From Candidatus Nealsoniibacteriota bacterium (GTDB taxonomy: Bacteria; Patescibacteriota; Minisyncoccia; Minisyncoccales; PWPS01): a DNA stretch of 42,917 nucleotides. Position numbers and translations under genes: made by a program. The notes beneath the pieces are model-generated. The model was not told where the DNA came from and made no database searches. It saw only the letters and a list, made by a program, of their open reading frames with translations. The stretch covers positions 1 through 42,917 of the forward strand of contig PWKK01000029.1 of assembly GCA_003560665.1 (NCBI GenBank), in the 5' to 3' direction. Each line of letters begins with the position of its first letter. Positions within the stretch are counted from its first letter, which is position 1. This document shows positions 15,092 to 21,995 of the stretch, piece by piece.

Positions 15092-16771
15092 ATGAAGATT
15101 ACGCATCACCTAGGACAAAACAAAAGAATAAGTGAAGAAGCAGATGCGGATAGCTTTTTGGTTTCTAACAAAAAAGGGGATTATCTTTGGATGCACGAAT
15201 ATCCTAAAAGTCGGTACGAAGGATGGTTTTGTCGACTAAATGAAAAAGTTTATCGAACTATTGAAGGATTAGAGGTAGAGGATGGAGGAGAGGTTCTAGA
15301 GATTCAAAACGGTTTCAATTACGTTGAACGAAGAAGAGAAAACATTGAAGAATTATTTTATCTTTCTGACTTCTCTCACGGATTCGTCTATGAATTGAAT
15401 GAAAAAAAGAGAGTTAATGTTTTTTTTGACGTAAAGGAGTCTTACTCCCCGGCAGACACAAAGGAGTACAGCTTTGAAAAGGAAGGAGAGTTTTTGATTA
15501 TAGATTTTTCCGAACTAACTATGGCTATTAGATGTGAAGATGGGGAAAATGTAAAGGAGATTATAAAAAGACACTACTCTTATGACGAAAAAAGAGGCTC
15601 TCATCCTTTTTACAGAGACATTTACAAGGGGGTTTCTATCTATGGTCAAAAATTTGTTTTTGCGGTTGCCGAGAGTAAAAGTGAAGCGCTAGAAGAGGTA
15701 AAGAAGATTTTTCTAAAAAGTGTCTTTAAAGAAGAAAAAGAAATTGATGTTCTTTGTGCAAAAAGAGCGCTTGCCGGTCTTCTGGTTCCCGAAGAAAAAG
15801 GATGTTATGCGGGATTGCCGTGGTTTTTTCAGTTTTGGCCGAGAGACGCGGCAATTTCTTTGAAATCAATAATTTCTATTGACGCAGAAATTGGGAAAGA
15901 TATTTTTTTTCGCCTTCTTGAAGAAGGGCTAAGAAAAGGTCCTCGAGGGCCGATTAACATTGATGCTGCCGGATGGACATTTAAAAGAGTCGAGGACGTC
16001 TTGCCTTTGATTGATGTTGGAGAGAGAGAAAAAATCAGGAGAAGCTTAAAAAAACACATGGAAGATTTTCTTTGGTCGTTTACAGAGGATGGCCTTACAA
16101 TCAACAAGCCTAACGAAACGTGGATGGATAGCCTGGACCGTAGCGGAGCAAGAATTGAATTGCAAGCGATGAAGTTGAATATGTATAAGACGGCATTTCT
16201 CTTGGCAAAAAACAGAGGAGAAAAAGTTTTTTATAAAAAAATGGAAGAAGAAATGAGAAAAAGAGTGCGTGAAGTTTTCTTTGAAGGAGAAAACTTGTAT
16301 GATGGTTACTACCCGAGAAAAGAAGTTCCCGATAAAACAGTTCGACCGAATATATTTATAGCGGCTTATATTTATCCGGAAATGTTATCAAAAAAAGAGT
16401 GGATTGACTGTTTTGATAAAAGTCTCGCTAAGCTTTGGCTTCCGTGGGGAGGAGTTGCAACGTTAGAAAGAGAAAGTGCGAACTTTTACGATGAGCATAC
16501 TGGCGAAAATGCAAGAAGCTATCATCAGGGAGACAGTTGGTTTTATTTAAATAATCTTATAGCCCTCGTTCTTTATCGTTTTGACAAAAAAAGGTTTGCT
16601 CGTTACATAGGAGGGATAATGGAAGCAAGTAAAAGAGAGATACTCTGGAAAGGGGCTGCTGGGCATCACGGAGAAATCAGTTCGGCAAAAGAATTGAGAA
16701 GCGAGGGGTGTGTCACTCAAGCATGGAGCTCCGCAATGTACTTGGAAGCAAAAAATGAAATAGGGCTGTAG
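15092..16771 (+). CDS. Glycogen debranching enzyme (amylo-alpha-1,6-glucosidase type)
   Basis: A 559-residue enzyme with an N-terminal beta-sandwich domain (about residues 1-210) and an (alpha/alpha)6 catalytic domain, as in GDE C-terminal/GH133-type glucosidases that remove alpha-1,6 branch residues. Family blocks are AGLPWFFQFWPRDAAISL (about 232-249), NIDAAGWTF, ETWMDSLDRSGARIELQAMKL (about 341-361) and the late GENARSYHQGDSWFYLNN (about 470-487). The usual GRD is WPRD here. It is shorter than eukaryotic bifunctional debranching enzymes and lacks their transferase half; the GH57 next door may supply that activity. It closes the glycogen operon; no clear terminator is seen before the convergent gene. 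Confidence 0.88.
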   Translation: MKITHHLGQNKRISEEADADSFLVSNKKGDYLWMHEYPKSRYEGWFCRLNEKVYRTIEGLEVEDGGEVLEIQNGFNYVERRRENIEELFYLSDFSHGFVYELNEKKRVNVFFDVKESYSPADTKEYSFEKEGEFLIIDFSELTMAIRCEDGENVKEIIKRHYSYDEKRGSHPFYRDIYKGVSIYGQKFVFAVAESKSEALEEVKKIFLKSVFKEEKEIDVLCAKRALAGLLVPEEKGCYAGLPWFFQFWPRDAAISLKSIISIDAEIGKDIFFRLLEEGLRKGPRGPINIDAAGWTFKRVEDVLPLIDVGEREKIRRSLKKHMEDFLWSFTEDGLTINKPNETWMDSLDRSGARIELQAMKLNMYKTAFLLAKNRGEKVFYKKMEEEMRKRVREVFFEGENLYDGYYPRKEVPDKTVRPNIFIAAYIYPEMLSKKEWIDCFDKSLAKLWLPWGGVATLERESANFYDEHTGENARSYHQGDSWFYLNNLIALVLYRFDKKRFARYIGGIMEASKREILWKGAAGHHGEISSAKELRSEGCVTQAWSSAMYLEAKNEIGL

Positions 16772-16797
16772 ATACGTTTTTTATTCAATTCCCGAAA

Positions 16798-18051
16798 TTA
16801 AATCTTTTCCAACAACTCCTTGATAGTTTTCATTTTTTTACTTTTCAGATCATTTTCAGTTATTTTTTGTGAGATGTGCAAAGCCGCCAAAGGCTTTGTT
16901 TCTTTTTTCTTATAACGAAGAGGATAGGTGTGCTCCAAATCTCTTTCTAAAACAAAAATTTCTTTTTCCTTAAGGGCCTCTTTTTTCTCCTTTAAGGATG
17001 TTTTTCGCTTAAATTTGGGAAATTTTCTTACTCTTTGCAAGGAAGTAGAGTTTAAGGCATCGTTGTCGAGCATTATCGCATAAGGGATATTGAATATTTC
17101 ACAAAGTTCGGCATAAATATCAACGGAACCCTTTCCACTTGTGTAGACAACCTTGATGTCGGTTTCTTTTTTGTAAAAACGGTTGATCATTTCACGCATA
17201 AAAATAGCATCTGAAACTCCTTCAACCAAAAGCGCTTTGCTCGCAAAAAGTATTCCCGAGTTGTCGTCATTTATTTCTTGAACAAAGCGACTAAGATCTA
17301 AGTTTTTACCGTTAAATCCGTAGAGTGCAGTACTGTTGTTTTTATTTCGAGTGATTCTCCAAACGTAAGGAAGGTATCTTGCTTGAACAAAAGAAGGGTG
17401 GTGAGTGGTAAAGAGAACTTGATTACCGAATCGACCTTCTTTCAATATACGTAGAAATTTTTTGATAATTGAGGGATGAAGGTGAGTTTCCGGTTCATCG
17501 ATAAGAATGATTTTATAGTTCGGATGAAAGATATAGAAGAGGATTACGAAGAGACGCTTAAAGCCTTCACCCATTCTCTTGACCGAACGGCTTTTTTGAT
17601 CTGCTTGAACATTGTGAAGAAAAAGCTCTTCGTTTATCTCAATTCCCGTAAAATATTTTTCCAGGGCTTGGGAGAAATTAAGGTATTCTTCGGGAAAAGA
17701 AGTTTTAAAAAACTTAAGCTCTTTTACTACCGAAAAATAATCAACTTTGTCGTTAATACGGATAAAATTCTTTTGCGCATCTATCTGTGAGTGATTTGAC
17801 AACTTTCCGCCCTTAAGGTTAATGACGTGTTTTTCCTCATTGTCGGTAAGAGTGATTTTTATATCAGCATTCTTGTCAAAAAATCTTTCCTCTTCCACGT
17901 TTTTGTCAAAAAAAATGTGGATGGCGTCAAGAATGTTTGTTTTTCCGGCGTTGTTTGGACCAACTAGAATATGAAACTCGGAAAAGTCTCGCAAGTGAAT
18001 AGGGTCCTTGATGCTTTTGTAGTGATTAATGATGACTTCTTCAATTTTCAT
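16798..18051 (-). CDS. OLD-family ATPase/TOPRIM nuclease
   Basis: A 417-residue protein with an SMC/RecF-like ATPase and a C-terminal TOPRIM nuclease domain, the layout of OLD (overcoming lysogenization defect) proteins. Walker A is VGPNNAGKTN (about residues 31-40), the ABC-like signature region KRMGEGFKRLFVILF (about 158-172), Walker B ILIDEPETHLHP (about 181-192), and a switch His in TTHHPSF (about 209-215). TOPRIM shows LLVEGVSDAIF (about 271-281) and the IMLDNDA pair (about 319-325). Some OLD proteins serve phage defence (with GajB in Gabija) or DNA repair; no helicase partner is adjacent, so the role is open. I start at 18051 because a consensus promoter ends six bases before it; the ATG at 18072 would lie inside the promoter. 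Confidence 0.83.
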   Translation of the reverse strand: MKIEEVIINHYKSIKDPIHLRDFSEFHILVGPNNAGKTNILDAIHIFFDKNVEEERFFDKNADIKITLTDNEEKHVINLKGGKLSNHSQIDAQKNFIRINDKVDYFSVVKELKFFKTSFPEEYLNFSQALEKYFTGIEINEELFLHNVQADQKSRSVKRMGEGFKRLFVILFYIFHPNYKIILIDEPETHLHPSIIKKFLRILKEGRFGNQVLFTTHHPSFVQARYLPYVWRITRNKNNSTALYGFNGKNLDLSRFVQEINDDNSGILFASKALLVEGVSDAIFMREMINRFYKKETDIKVVYTSGKGSVDIYAELCEIFNIPYAIMLDNDALNSTSLQRVRKFPKFKRKTSLKEKKEALKEKEIFVLERDLEHTYPLRYKKKETKPLAALHISQKITENDLKSKKMKTIKELLEKI

Positions 18052-18057
18052 ACTGCC

Positions 18058-18086
18058 ATTATAATCAAACATTTATTAAATGACAA
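18058..18086 (-). promoter_or_regulatory. Consensus promoter for leaderless OLD-gene mRNA
   Basis: TTGTCA (18086-18081), a 17-base spacer and a perfect TATAAT (18063-18058) on the minus strand. Only six bases separate the -10 from the ATG at 18051, so transcription should begin at or within a base of the start codon. Confidence 0.75.
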
Positions 18087-18157
18087 ATAGAAGCAGTTGC
18101 TCGTGTCTTCCTTTTTTCTATTTTTGTTCATTTTTTTGTTATTTTCCGCCTTAGGGG

Positions 18158-18185
18158 TTGCATAATTTCAATAATTAACTATAAT
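18158..18185 (+). promoter_or_regulatory. Promoter of acidic protein gene (TTGCAT-16-TATAAT)
   Basis: TTGCAT (18158-18163), 16 bases, then TATAAT (18180-18185). The ATG at 18184 overlaps the -10, so the longer reading frame starting there is not the real one. The transcript carries the AAAAGGTCGA motif at 18199-18208. Confidence 0.65.
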
Positions 18186-18198
18186 GCTTGTAGGTTTT

Positions 18199-18208
18199 AA
18201 AAGGTCGA
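18199..18208 (+). promoter_or_regulatory. Shared leader motif AAAAGGTCGA, copy 2
   Basis: The ten-base motif AAAAGGTCGA lies about 13 bases after the -10, with 24 bases between GGTCG and the ATG at 18232. It is identical to the copies at 19654-19663 and 27386-27377. Confidence 0.5.
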
Positions 18209-18231
18209 TTTACACATTAAATAAAACAGAT

Positions 18232-18480
18232 ATGGACACTAAAAAGATACTTATCGTCATTGCGATAGTTTTGGCTGTAGTAGTAGTGGTTGCTGCTTTC
18301 TCCTTGATGGATGAACCTACCGAGCTTCCTGAAGATATAGATCTCATCGATGATGAAGACCCGTTTGTAGATGATGATGACTTTTTCGATGATTTTGAGG
18401 AAGACGACGAAGATGAAGACGACGAAGATGAAGACGACGAAGATGAAGACGACGAAGAAGAAGAAGAGATAGAAGAATAA
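18232..18480 (+). CDS. Small membrane-anchored acidic-tail protein
   Basis: An 82-residue protein: a signal anchor (residues about 5-25, with runs of Val, Ile and Ala) followed by a tail almost entirely of Asp and Glu. The tail is encoded partly by three exact 15-bp tandem repeats (18409-18453) coding EDEDD units. No family is recognised. The acidic tail would lie outside the membrane and could bind cations or basic partners. The start at 18232 follows the promoter and the GGTCG leader at the same distance as in sister genes. It is the first of three neighbouring genes that encode N-terminally anchored acidic proteins, and is ended by a strong terminator. Confidence 0.7.
   Translation: MDTKKILIVIAIVLAVVVVVAAFSLMDEPTELPEDIDLIDDEDPFVDDDDFFDDFEEDDEDEDDEDEDDEDEDDEEEEEIEE
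18409..18453 (+). repeat. 15-bp tandem repeat, three exact copies
   Basis: The unit GAAGATGAAGACGAC occurs three times head to tail (18409-18423, 18424-18438, 18439-18453), in frame, followed by GAA-rich DNA. As 15 is a multiple of three, gain or loss of a unit changes tail length without a frameshift. Confidence 0.9.
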
Positions 18481-18507
18481 AACCAATTTATTTTGAAAGA
18501 TTAGAGA

Positions 18508-18553
18508 GCCCTTTTGCATGCTCTTAGAGCGTAAAAGGGCTTTTGTTTTTTAT
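18508..18553 (+). terminator. Strong intrinsic terminator
   Basis: GCCCTTTT (18508-18515) pairs with AAAAGGGC (18533-18540). The interior forms a second small hairpin GCTC-TTA-GAGC (18520-18530). The stem is followed by TTTTGTTTTTTAT. It separates the acidic-protein gene from the GerMN gene. Confidence 0.85.
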
Positions 18554-18560
18554 CTAAATA

Positions 18561-18569
18561 TGGTATTCT
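18561..18569 (+). promoter_or_regulatory. Extended -10 promoter of GerMN gene 1
   Basis: TGG followed by TATTCT, immediately after the terminator. It places transcription start near 18576, 17 bases before the ATG at 18593, and it explains why upstream in-frame starts (18518, 18560) should be discounted. Confidence 0.45.
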
Positions 18570-18592
18570 CGTTGGTAGAGATTGGCAGAGAA

Positions 18593-19633
18593 ATGTCTAA
18601 AATTCGTAAAATAATAATTATCGGAAGTAGCATCTGTGGAACGATTGCTCTAACTGTTCTTTTTATTTCTCTAGGGGAAGAGTTTTTTCCGAGAGAGGAT
18701 GTTCCAACAATGAGAGAGGGTGGTGTTATCGCTGAAAGTTGGATAAGAAACTTTTCTCCCACATACACTCTTTCCGGAAAAGATATCTGGATTACAAACA
18801 GCGAAGAGATTGAGAGGGGAGAGTATGAGTTTGTTTTTTCGTTTATAACCGAAAGCCCTGAATACGGCACGCACGAAAATGAGATGAAGGTTAGAACAAA
18901 AAACACGGAGGTGGTAAGTGCGATTACTAATGGTATTTTCGATGAAATCAGCGGCAATTATCTAGAAAAAGAAGAAACAGTTGATCTTTATTTTGTAATT
19001 GAAGAAGAAGAGGAAAGAAGCATTCGTGCGGTAGAAAGATCAATTTCTGTTTCGGCGGTGGAAAATATCGAAGAAGTACTTCTCGCAGAGCTTTTCAAAG
19101 GACCGAGCGTAGAAGAAAAAGAAGCGGGTTATCTTACCTTTATTGAGGATGCAACAAGGATTTTTTCGTTTAGAGTTGAGAACGGAACTGCCTTTATCGA
19201 GCTTAGTACCCCTTTTGACCAGCAACCGGAAATTGCTGCAGAACAGATAAAGCGAACTCTTCTTCAGATAGATGGTGTCAGTGAAGTGAGAGCTCCGGAA
19301 AGAAGAAGGAGGGTTACTCTTGAAATAGAAGGAGTGCCGGAAGATTTTCTCTTTACAGAAGATTTAGACGAAGGATCAGAGGGAGTAGATGTAAGGTATT
19401 TACAGATTGTTTTAAACGCTGATCCTGAGACAATGGTTGCTCAGCAAGGGCCGGGATCTCCCGGCGAAGAGGTTGAGTCGTTCGGATCATCAACAACTCA
19501 CGCAGTGATGGCATTTCAAAGAAAGTATGACGATGAAATACTGAAGCCTGCAGGATTGATTTTAAGCACGGGGATTGTTGATGAGCACACAAGAGATAAA
19601 CTTAATTCTATTTTAGAAGAAAGTAGGTGGTAG
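18593..19633 (+). CDS. Membrane-anchored GerMN and peptidoglycan-binding protein
   Basis: A 346-residue envelope protein. After a signal anchor (residues about 6-25) comes an N-terminal domain (about 40-130) built around AESWIRNFSPTY, YEFVFSF and VVSAITNGIFDE, which is also present in the next gene. A GerMN domain follows (about 155-245): LLAELFKGPSVEEKEAGYLT, then FRVENGTAFIELSTPF and IKRTLLQIDGVSEV. The C-terminus (about 265-340) is a PG_binding_1-like domain with VDVRYLQIVLN...THAVMAFQRKY. GerMN domains are known from spore germination proteins GerM and from the lipoprotein LpqB, yet occur widely outside spore formers. No catalytic residues are apparent; a cell-wall scaffold role is inference. 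The start at 18593 follows the extended -10 and a weak purine-rich site. Confidence 0.82.
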   Translation: MSKIRKIIIIGSSICGTIALTVLFISLGEEFFPREDVPTMREGGVIAESWIRNFSPTYTLSGKDIWITNSEEIERGEYEFVFSFITESPEYGTHENEMKVRTKNTEVVSAITNGIFDEISGNYLEKEETVDLYFVIEEEEERSIRAVERSISVSAVENIEEVLLAELFKGPSVEEKEAGYLTFIEDATRIFSFRVENGTAFIELSTPFDQQPEIAAEQIKRTLLQIDGVSEVRAPERRRRVTLEIEGVPEDFLFTEDLDEGSEGVDVRYLQIVLNADPETMVAQQGPGSPGEEVESFGSSTTHAVMAFQRKYDDEILKPAGLILSTGIVDEHTRDKLNSILEESRW

Positions 19634-19634
19634 C

Positions 19635-19649
19635 AAGGGGAAACCCCTT
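19635..19649 (+). other. Small GC hairpin between the GerMN genes
   Basis: AAGGGG (19635-19640) and CCCCTT (19644-19649) form a 6-bp stem with a 3-base loop, directly after the stop codon of the first GerMN gene and five bases before the AAAAGGTCGA motif. It lacks a T-run, so it is more likely a transcript-protecting or processing hairpin than a terminator. Confidence 0.45.
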
Positions 19650-19653
19650 ATAT

Positions 19654-19663
19654 AAAAGGTCGA
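19654..19663 (+). promoter_or_regulatory. Shared leader motif AAAAGGTCGA, copy 3
   Basis: Identical ten-mer to copies 2 and 4, with 27-28 bases between it and the ATG at 19691. No convincing separate promoter is seen, so this copy may lie inside a longer transcript from the upstream GerMN gene. Confidence 0.5.
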
Positions 19664-19690
19664 ACTATTAATCAGTTTTAATTATGTATT

Positions 19691-20482
19691 ATGATTAACA
19701 AATTATTAATTGGAATCGTACTTGTAGTCGTTGTTGCCTTGATCGGGTTCTTCATTTCTACTTTAGATATGCCTGAGCCTCTCGACGACGACGAAGTTGA
19801 AGAGTATGTTAATATCGCTGAAGAGTGGATTCGTGAAAATGCAAAAACTTTTACCGAAAGAGGGGGATCTCAACTAGAACACATTAGAACAGTCGAGTTA
19901 GAGGAGGGGGTATACGAGATAGCTTTTGAATTTGAAGCTGCTTTCGCCGGATACGGACCGGTAGATGAAGATGAAATGGCTGCACAAGTGATTACTCCAC
20001 ACACCGTAGTGGTAATAGTGGAGGATGGAGAAGTGGTCAGCGTTATTACAGATGAGGAGTATGACGAAATGGAAGGGAGAGAGGTCGAAGCAGTGGAGGA
20101 AATAGATGAAGATATGGTTACAATAGATGTTTATTTCGTAACAGTAGAAGATGGTATGGAAGGAGTTAGTGCCGTAACAAGAGAGTTTCCGGTGCCTCAA
20201 GACATAAAAGTGTATGCTTTAAATGAGTTACTGGAAGGACCGACCAGTGAAGAAGAGGCGGAAGGGTACTCAACCGCAATAGACGAAGAAACGACACTTA
20301 ATTCCCTTTCTATCGAGGAAGGAGTCGCTTATGCAGATTTTAGTGCAGAGCTGGATGCCTCCGGATCTGCAACCGTAATGATGATTCGTGATCAGATTGA
20401 GAGGACGCTTCTTCAGTTTGAAACAGTAGATGAGGTTGTGATATCTATTGAAGGAGAAACAGAAGAAATCTTACAGCCCTAA
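19691..20482 (+). CDS. Membrane-anchored GerMN-domain protein, second paralogue
   Basis: A 263-residue, strongly acidic paralogue of the preceding protein. It has a signal anchor (residues about 4-24), the same N-terminal domain (about 35-125: AEEWIRENAKTF, YEIAFEFEAAFAGYG, VVSVITDEEYDE) and a GerMN domain (about 155-255: YALNELLEGPTSEEEAEGYSTAI, then LSIEEGVAYADFSAEL and IERTLLQFETVDEV). It lacks the peptidoglycan-binding C-terminal domain. The pair looks like a tandem duplication that diverged in its C-terminal end. It carries the GGTCG leader and is closed by a strong terminator. Function is unknown beyond an extracytoplasmic location. Confidence 0.8.
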   Translation: MINKLLIGIVLVVVVALIGFFISTLDMPEPLDDDEVEEYVNIAEEWIRENAKTFTERGGSQLEHIRTVELEEGVYEIAFEFEAAFAGYGPVDEDEMAAQVITPHTVVVIVEDGEVVSVITDEEYDEMEGREVEAVEEIDEDMVTIDVYFVTVEDGMEGVSAVTREFPVPQDIKVYALNELLEGPTSEEEAEGYSTAIDEETTLNSLSIEEGVAYADFSAELDASGSATVMMIRDQIERTLLQFETVDEVVISIEGETEEILQP

Positions 20483-20518
20483 TTCTTGAAGAGGACAGAC
20501 TTTACGGGATATTTTCTG

Positions 20519-20550
20519 AAAAACGGCGAGAAATCGCCGTTTTTCTTTTT
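20519..20550 (+). terminator. Strong intrinsic terminator
   Basis: AAAAACGGCGA (20519-20529) and TCGCCGTTTTT (20534-20544) form a perfect 11-bp stem with a GAAA tetraloop, followed by CTTTTT. It ends the second GerMN gene. Confidence 0.9.
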
Positions 20551-20562
20551 AACAAATTGATG

Positions 20563-20568
20563 TAAAAT
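20563..20568 (+). promoter_or_regulatory. -10 box for leaderless nfo mRNA
   Basis: TAAAAT followed by exactly six bases and then the ATG at 20575. It follows the upstream terminator directly, so a promoter is needed here. The -35 is weak (T-rich). Confidence 0.5.
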
Positions 20569-20574
20569 AAACGT

Positions 20575-21432
20575 ATGGCTCAAGAAAAACCTAAAATAGG
20601 TGCTCACGTTTCAGTCTCCGGAGGATTGCTCAAGGGAATAGAAAGAGCAGAGGAGATGGGGGCAGAGTGCTTCCAAATTTTTGCAGGGAGTCCGCGAAGA
20701 TACGAGGTACCTCTTTTTGCAAAAGAGGAAATAGATAATTACAAGAAAAAGATTTGTCAAAGTCAGATATCTCCTGCCTACATTCATGCAAGTTATCTGC
20801 TCAACCTTGCGTCAGAGGATGATAATATTCTCCAAAAATCTTTGAAAAGTATTCAAGATGCACTTTTTTTTGCAGATCGTATCGGTGCGGATGGCGTAGT
20901 ATATCACCCCGGCTCTCCGAAAGGAGGATCAAAAGAAAAGGCGATCAAAAGAGAGATTAAAAGTATTTTAGAGGTCTTAAGCAAAACTCCTGAAAATACT
21001 TTTCTTGTTATCGAGAACACGGCTGGTCAAAAGAAGATCGGAACTAATCCCGAGGAAGTAGGATATATTTTTCGGAAAGTGAATTCCTCCCGCCTGCGAG
21101 TTTGTATTGATACCGCTCACTCACTTGAGGCCGGAAACATAAAAAGATTTACCGAGAAAAAGATTAAGGAATGGTTTGCATTGTGGGAAAAAGAAGTTGG
21201 CGTGCAAGGCGTGTGTCTTTTGCATATTAACGATTCTTTAACTTCTCCCGAATCTCAACACGACCGGCATGCTAACATCGGAGAAGGTTTTATCGGACTG
21301 GAGGGATTTAAAAAACTGATGAGTTTCAAGAAGATTGCTGATATTCCTTGGATACTGGAAGTTCCCGGGTTTGACGGAAAGGGCCCTGATAAAAAAAACA
21401 TAGATATATTAAAGAAAATGCGGGCAAAGTAG
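20575..21432 (+). CDS. nfo: Deoxyribonuclease IV (AP endonuclease, EndoIV family)
   Basis: A 285-residue endonuclease IV of the xylose-isomerase-like TIM-barrel fold that cuts DNA 5' to abasic sites in base excision repair. The N-terminus IGAHVSVSGGL (about residues 7-17) starts the barrel. Metal ligands are seen in YIHASYLLNLAS (about 66-77), VYHPGS (about 108-113), VIENTAG (about 144-150), CIDTAHSLEAG (about 178-188), LLHINDS (about 218-224) with HDRHANIGEG (about 231-240), and EVPGFDG near the end (about 261-267). All three Zn-site clusters are intact. The length is normal. The mRNA is probably leaderless. Confidence 0.96.
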   Translation: MAQEKPKIGAHVSVSGGLLKGIERAEEMGAECFQIFAGSPRRYEVPLFAKEEIDNYKKKICQSQISPAYIHASYLLNLASEDDNILQKSLKSIQDALFFADRIGADGVVYHPGSPKGGSKEKAIKREIKSILEVLSKTPENTFLVIENTAGQKKIGTNPEEVGYIFRKVNSSRLRVCIDTAHSLEAGNIKRFTEKKIKEWFALWEKEVGVQGVCLLHINDSLTSPESQHDRHANIGEGFIGLEGFKKLMSFKKIADIPWILEVPGFDGKGPDKKNIDILKKMRAK

Positions 21433-21454
21433 AGAAAGAGTCATTTTAAAGAGT

Positions 21455-21483
21455 TTGCCTTTTTCTGATATTCAATATAAAAT
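21455..21483 (+). promoter_or_regulatory. Promoter of coaD (TTGCCT-17-TAAAAT)
   Basis: TTGCCT (21455-21460), 17 bases, TAAAAT (21478-21483). It gives the adenylyltransferase gene a leader of about 55 bases that contains the hairpin at 21495-21515. Confidence 0.5.
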
Positions 21484-21494
21484 GAGAAGAAAAT

Positions 21495-21515
21495 GGGATA
21501 AGTATTGCTTATCTC
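21495..21515 (+). other. Leader hairpin upstream of coaD
   Basis: GGGATAAG (21495-21502) pairs with CTTATCTC (21508-21515) over eight positions including one G-U pair, with a 5-base loop TATTG. No T-run follows, so it is not a terminator; it lies in the predicted leader 30 bases before the ATG. Confidence 0.4.
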
Positions 21516-21544
21516 AGATTAGTTTAATAATTAATAAAAAAGAT

Positions 21545-21991
21545 ATGACTAATGAAAAAAGAGTGGTTGTCGGAGGAACATTTGACTCTTTTCACAAAGG
21601 GCACAGGGGTTTTTTGGAAAAAGCGTCATCGCTGGGAAGTGTAAAAATCGGGCTTACTTCCGATCAAATGGCCAAAGAAACAAAAGGAGTGGAAGTTGAA
21701 CCGTTTGAAGACCGCCGTAAACATCTTCTCGAATTTCTTCCGAGTGCAGAGATAGAGGAGATAACTGATCCTGTTGGGTTTGCGACAATTGAAGATTTTT
21801 ATTATATTGTCGTTTCTCCGGAGACGAGAAACCGTGCGGAAAGAATAAATGAGGAGAGGAGAAATTCCGGTAAAGAGGAGATAGAGATTGTAGAAATGGA
21901 ATTTGTTCTTGCCGAAGACGGGGAGCCCATTTCTTCCACGAGAATAAGAGAAGGAGATATCGACAAAGAGGGTAAAGTAATAAACCGATAA
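21545..21991 (+). CDS. coaD: Phosphopantetheine adenylyltransferase, archaeal type
   Basis: A 148-residue nucleotidyltransferase that joins ATP to 4'-phosphopantetheine in coenzyme A synthesis. The adenylyl-transfer motif is GGTFDSFHKGHRGFL (about residues 9-23, T/HxGH type). The later blocks GLTSDQMA, FEDRRKHLLEFL, VVSPETRNRAERINEERRNSG and EDGEPISSTRIREGDID match the archaeal/eukaryotic PPAT family (COG1019-like), not the usual bacterial CoaD (COG0669-like). Finding the archaeal type in a bacterium suggests transfer or deep ancestry. I choose the ATG at 21545 because the motif starts nine residues later and a promoter lies at 21455-21483; a 30-residue upstream extension would start on that promoter. 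Confidence 0.85.
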   Translation: MTNEKRVVVGGTFDSFHKGHRGFLEKASSLGSVKIGLTSDQMAKETKGVEVEPFEDRRKHLLEFLPSAEIEEITDPVGFATIEDFYYIVVSPETRNRAERINEERRNSGKEEIEIVEMEFVLAEDGEPISSTRIREGDIDKEGKVINR

Positions 21992-21995
21992 AGAG

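Noticed and set aside
18160-18231. Longer start (18184) for the acidic-tail protein
   Set aside because: That ATG overlaps the TATAAT -10 box, so it would not be in the mRNA.
18409-18453. CRISPR-like array
   Set aside because: The repeats are contiguous 15-bp coding units without spacers.
18217-18519. 100-residue minus frame opposite the acidic-tail gene
   Set aside because: Its FVVFIFVV repeats are just the complement of the Asp/Glu repeat.
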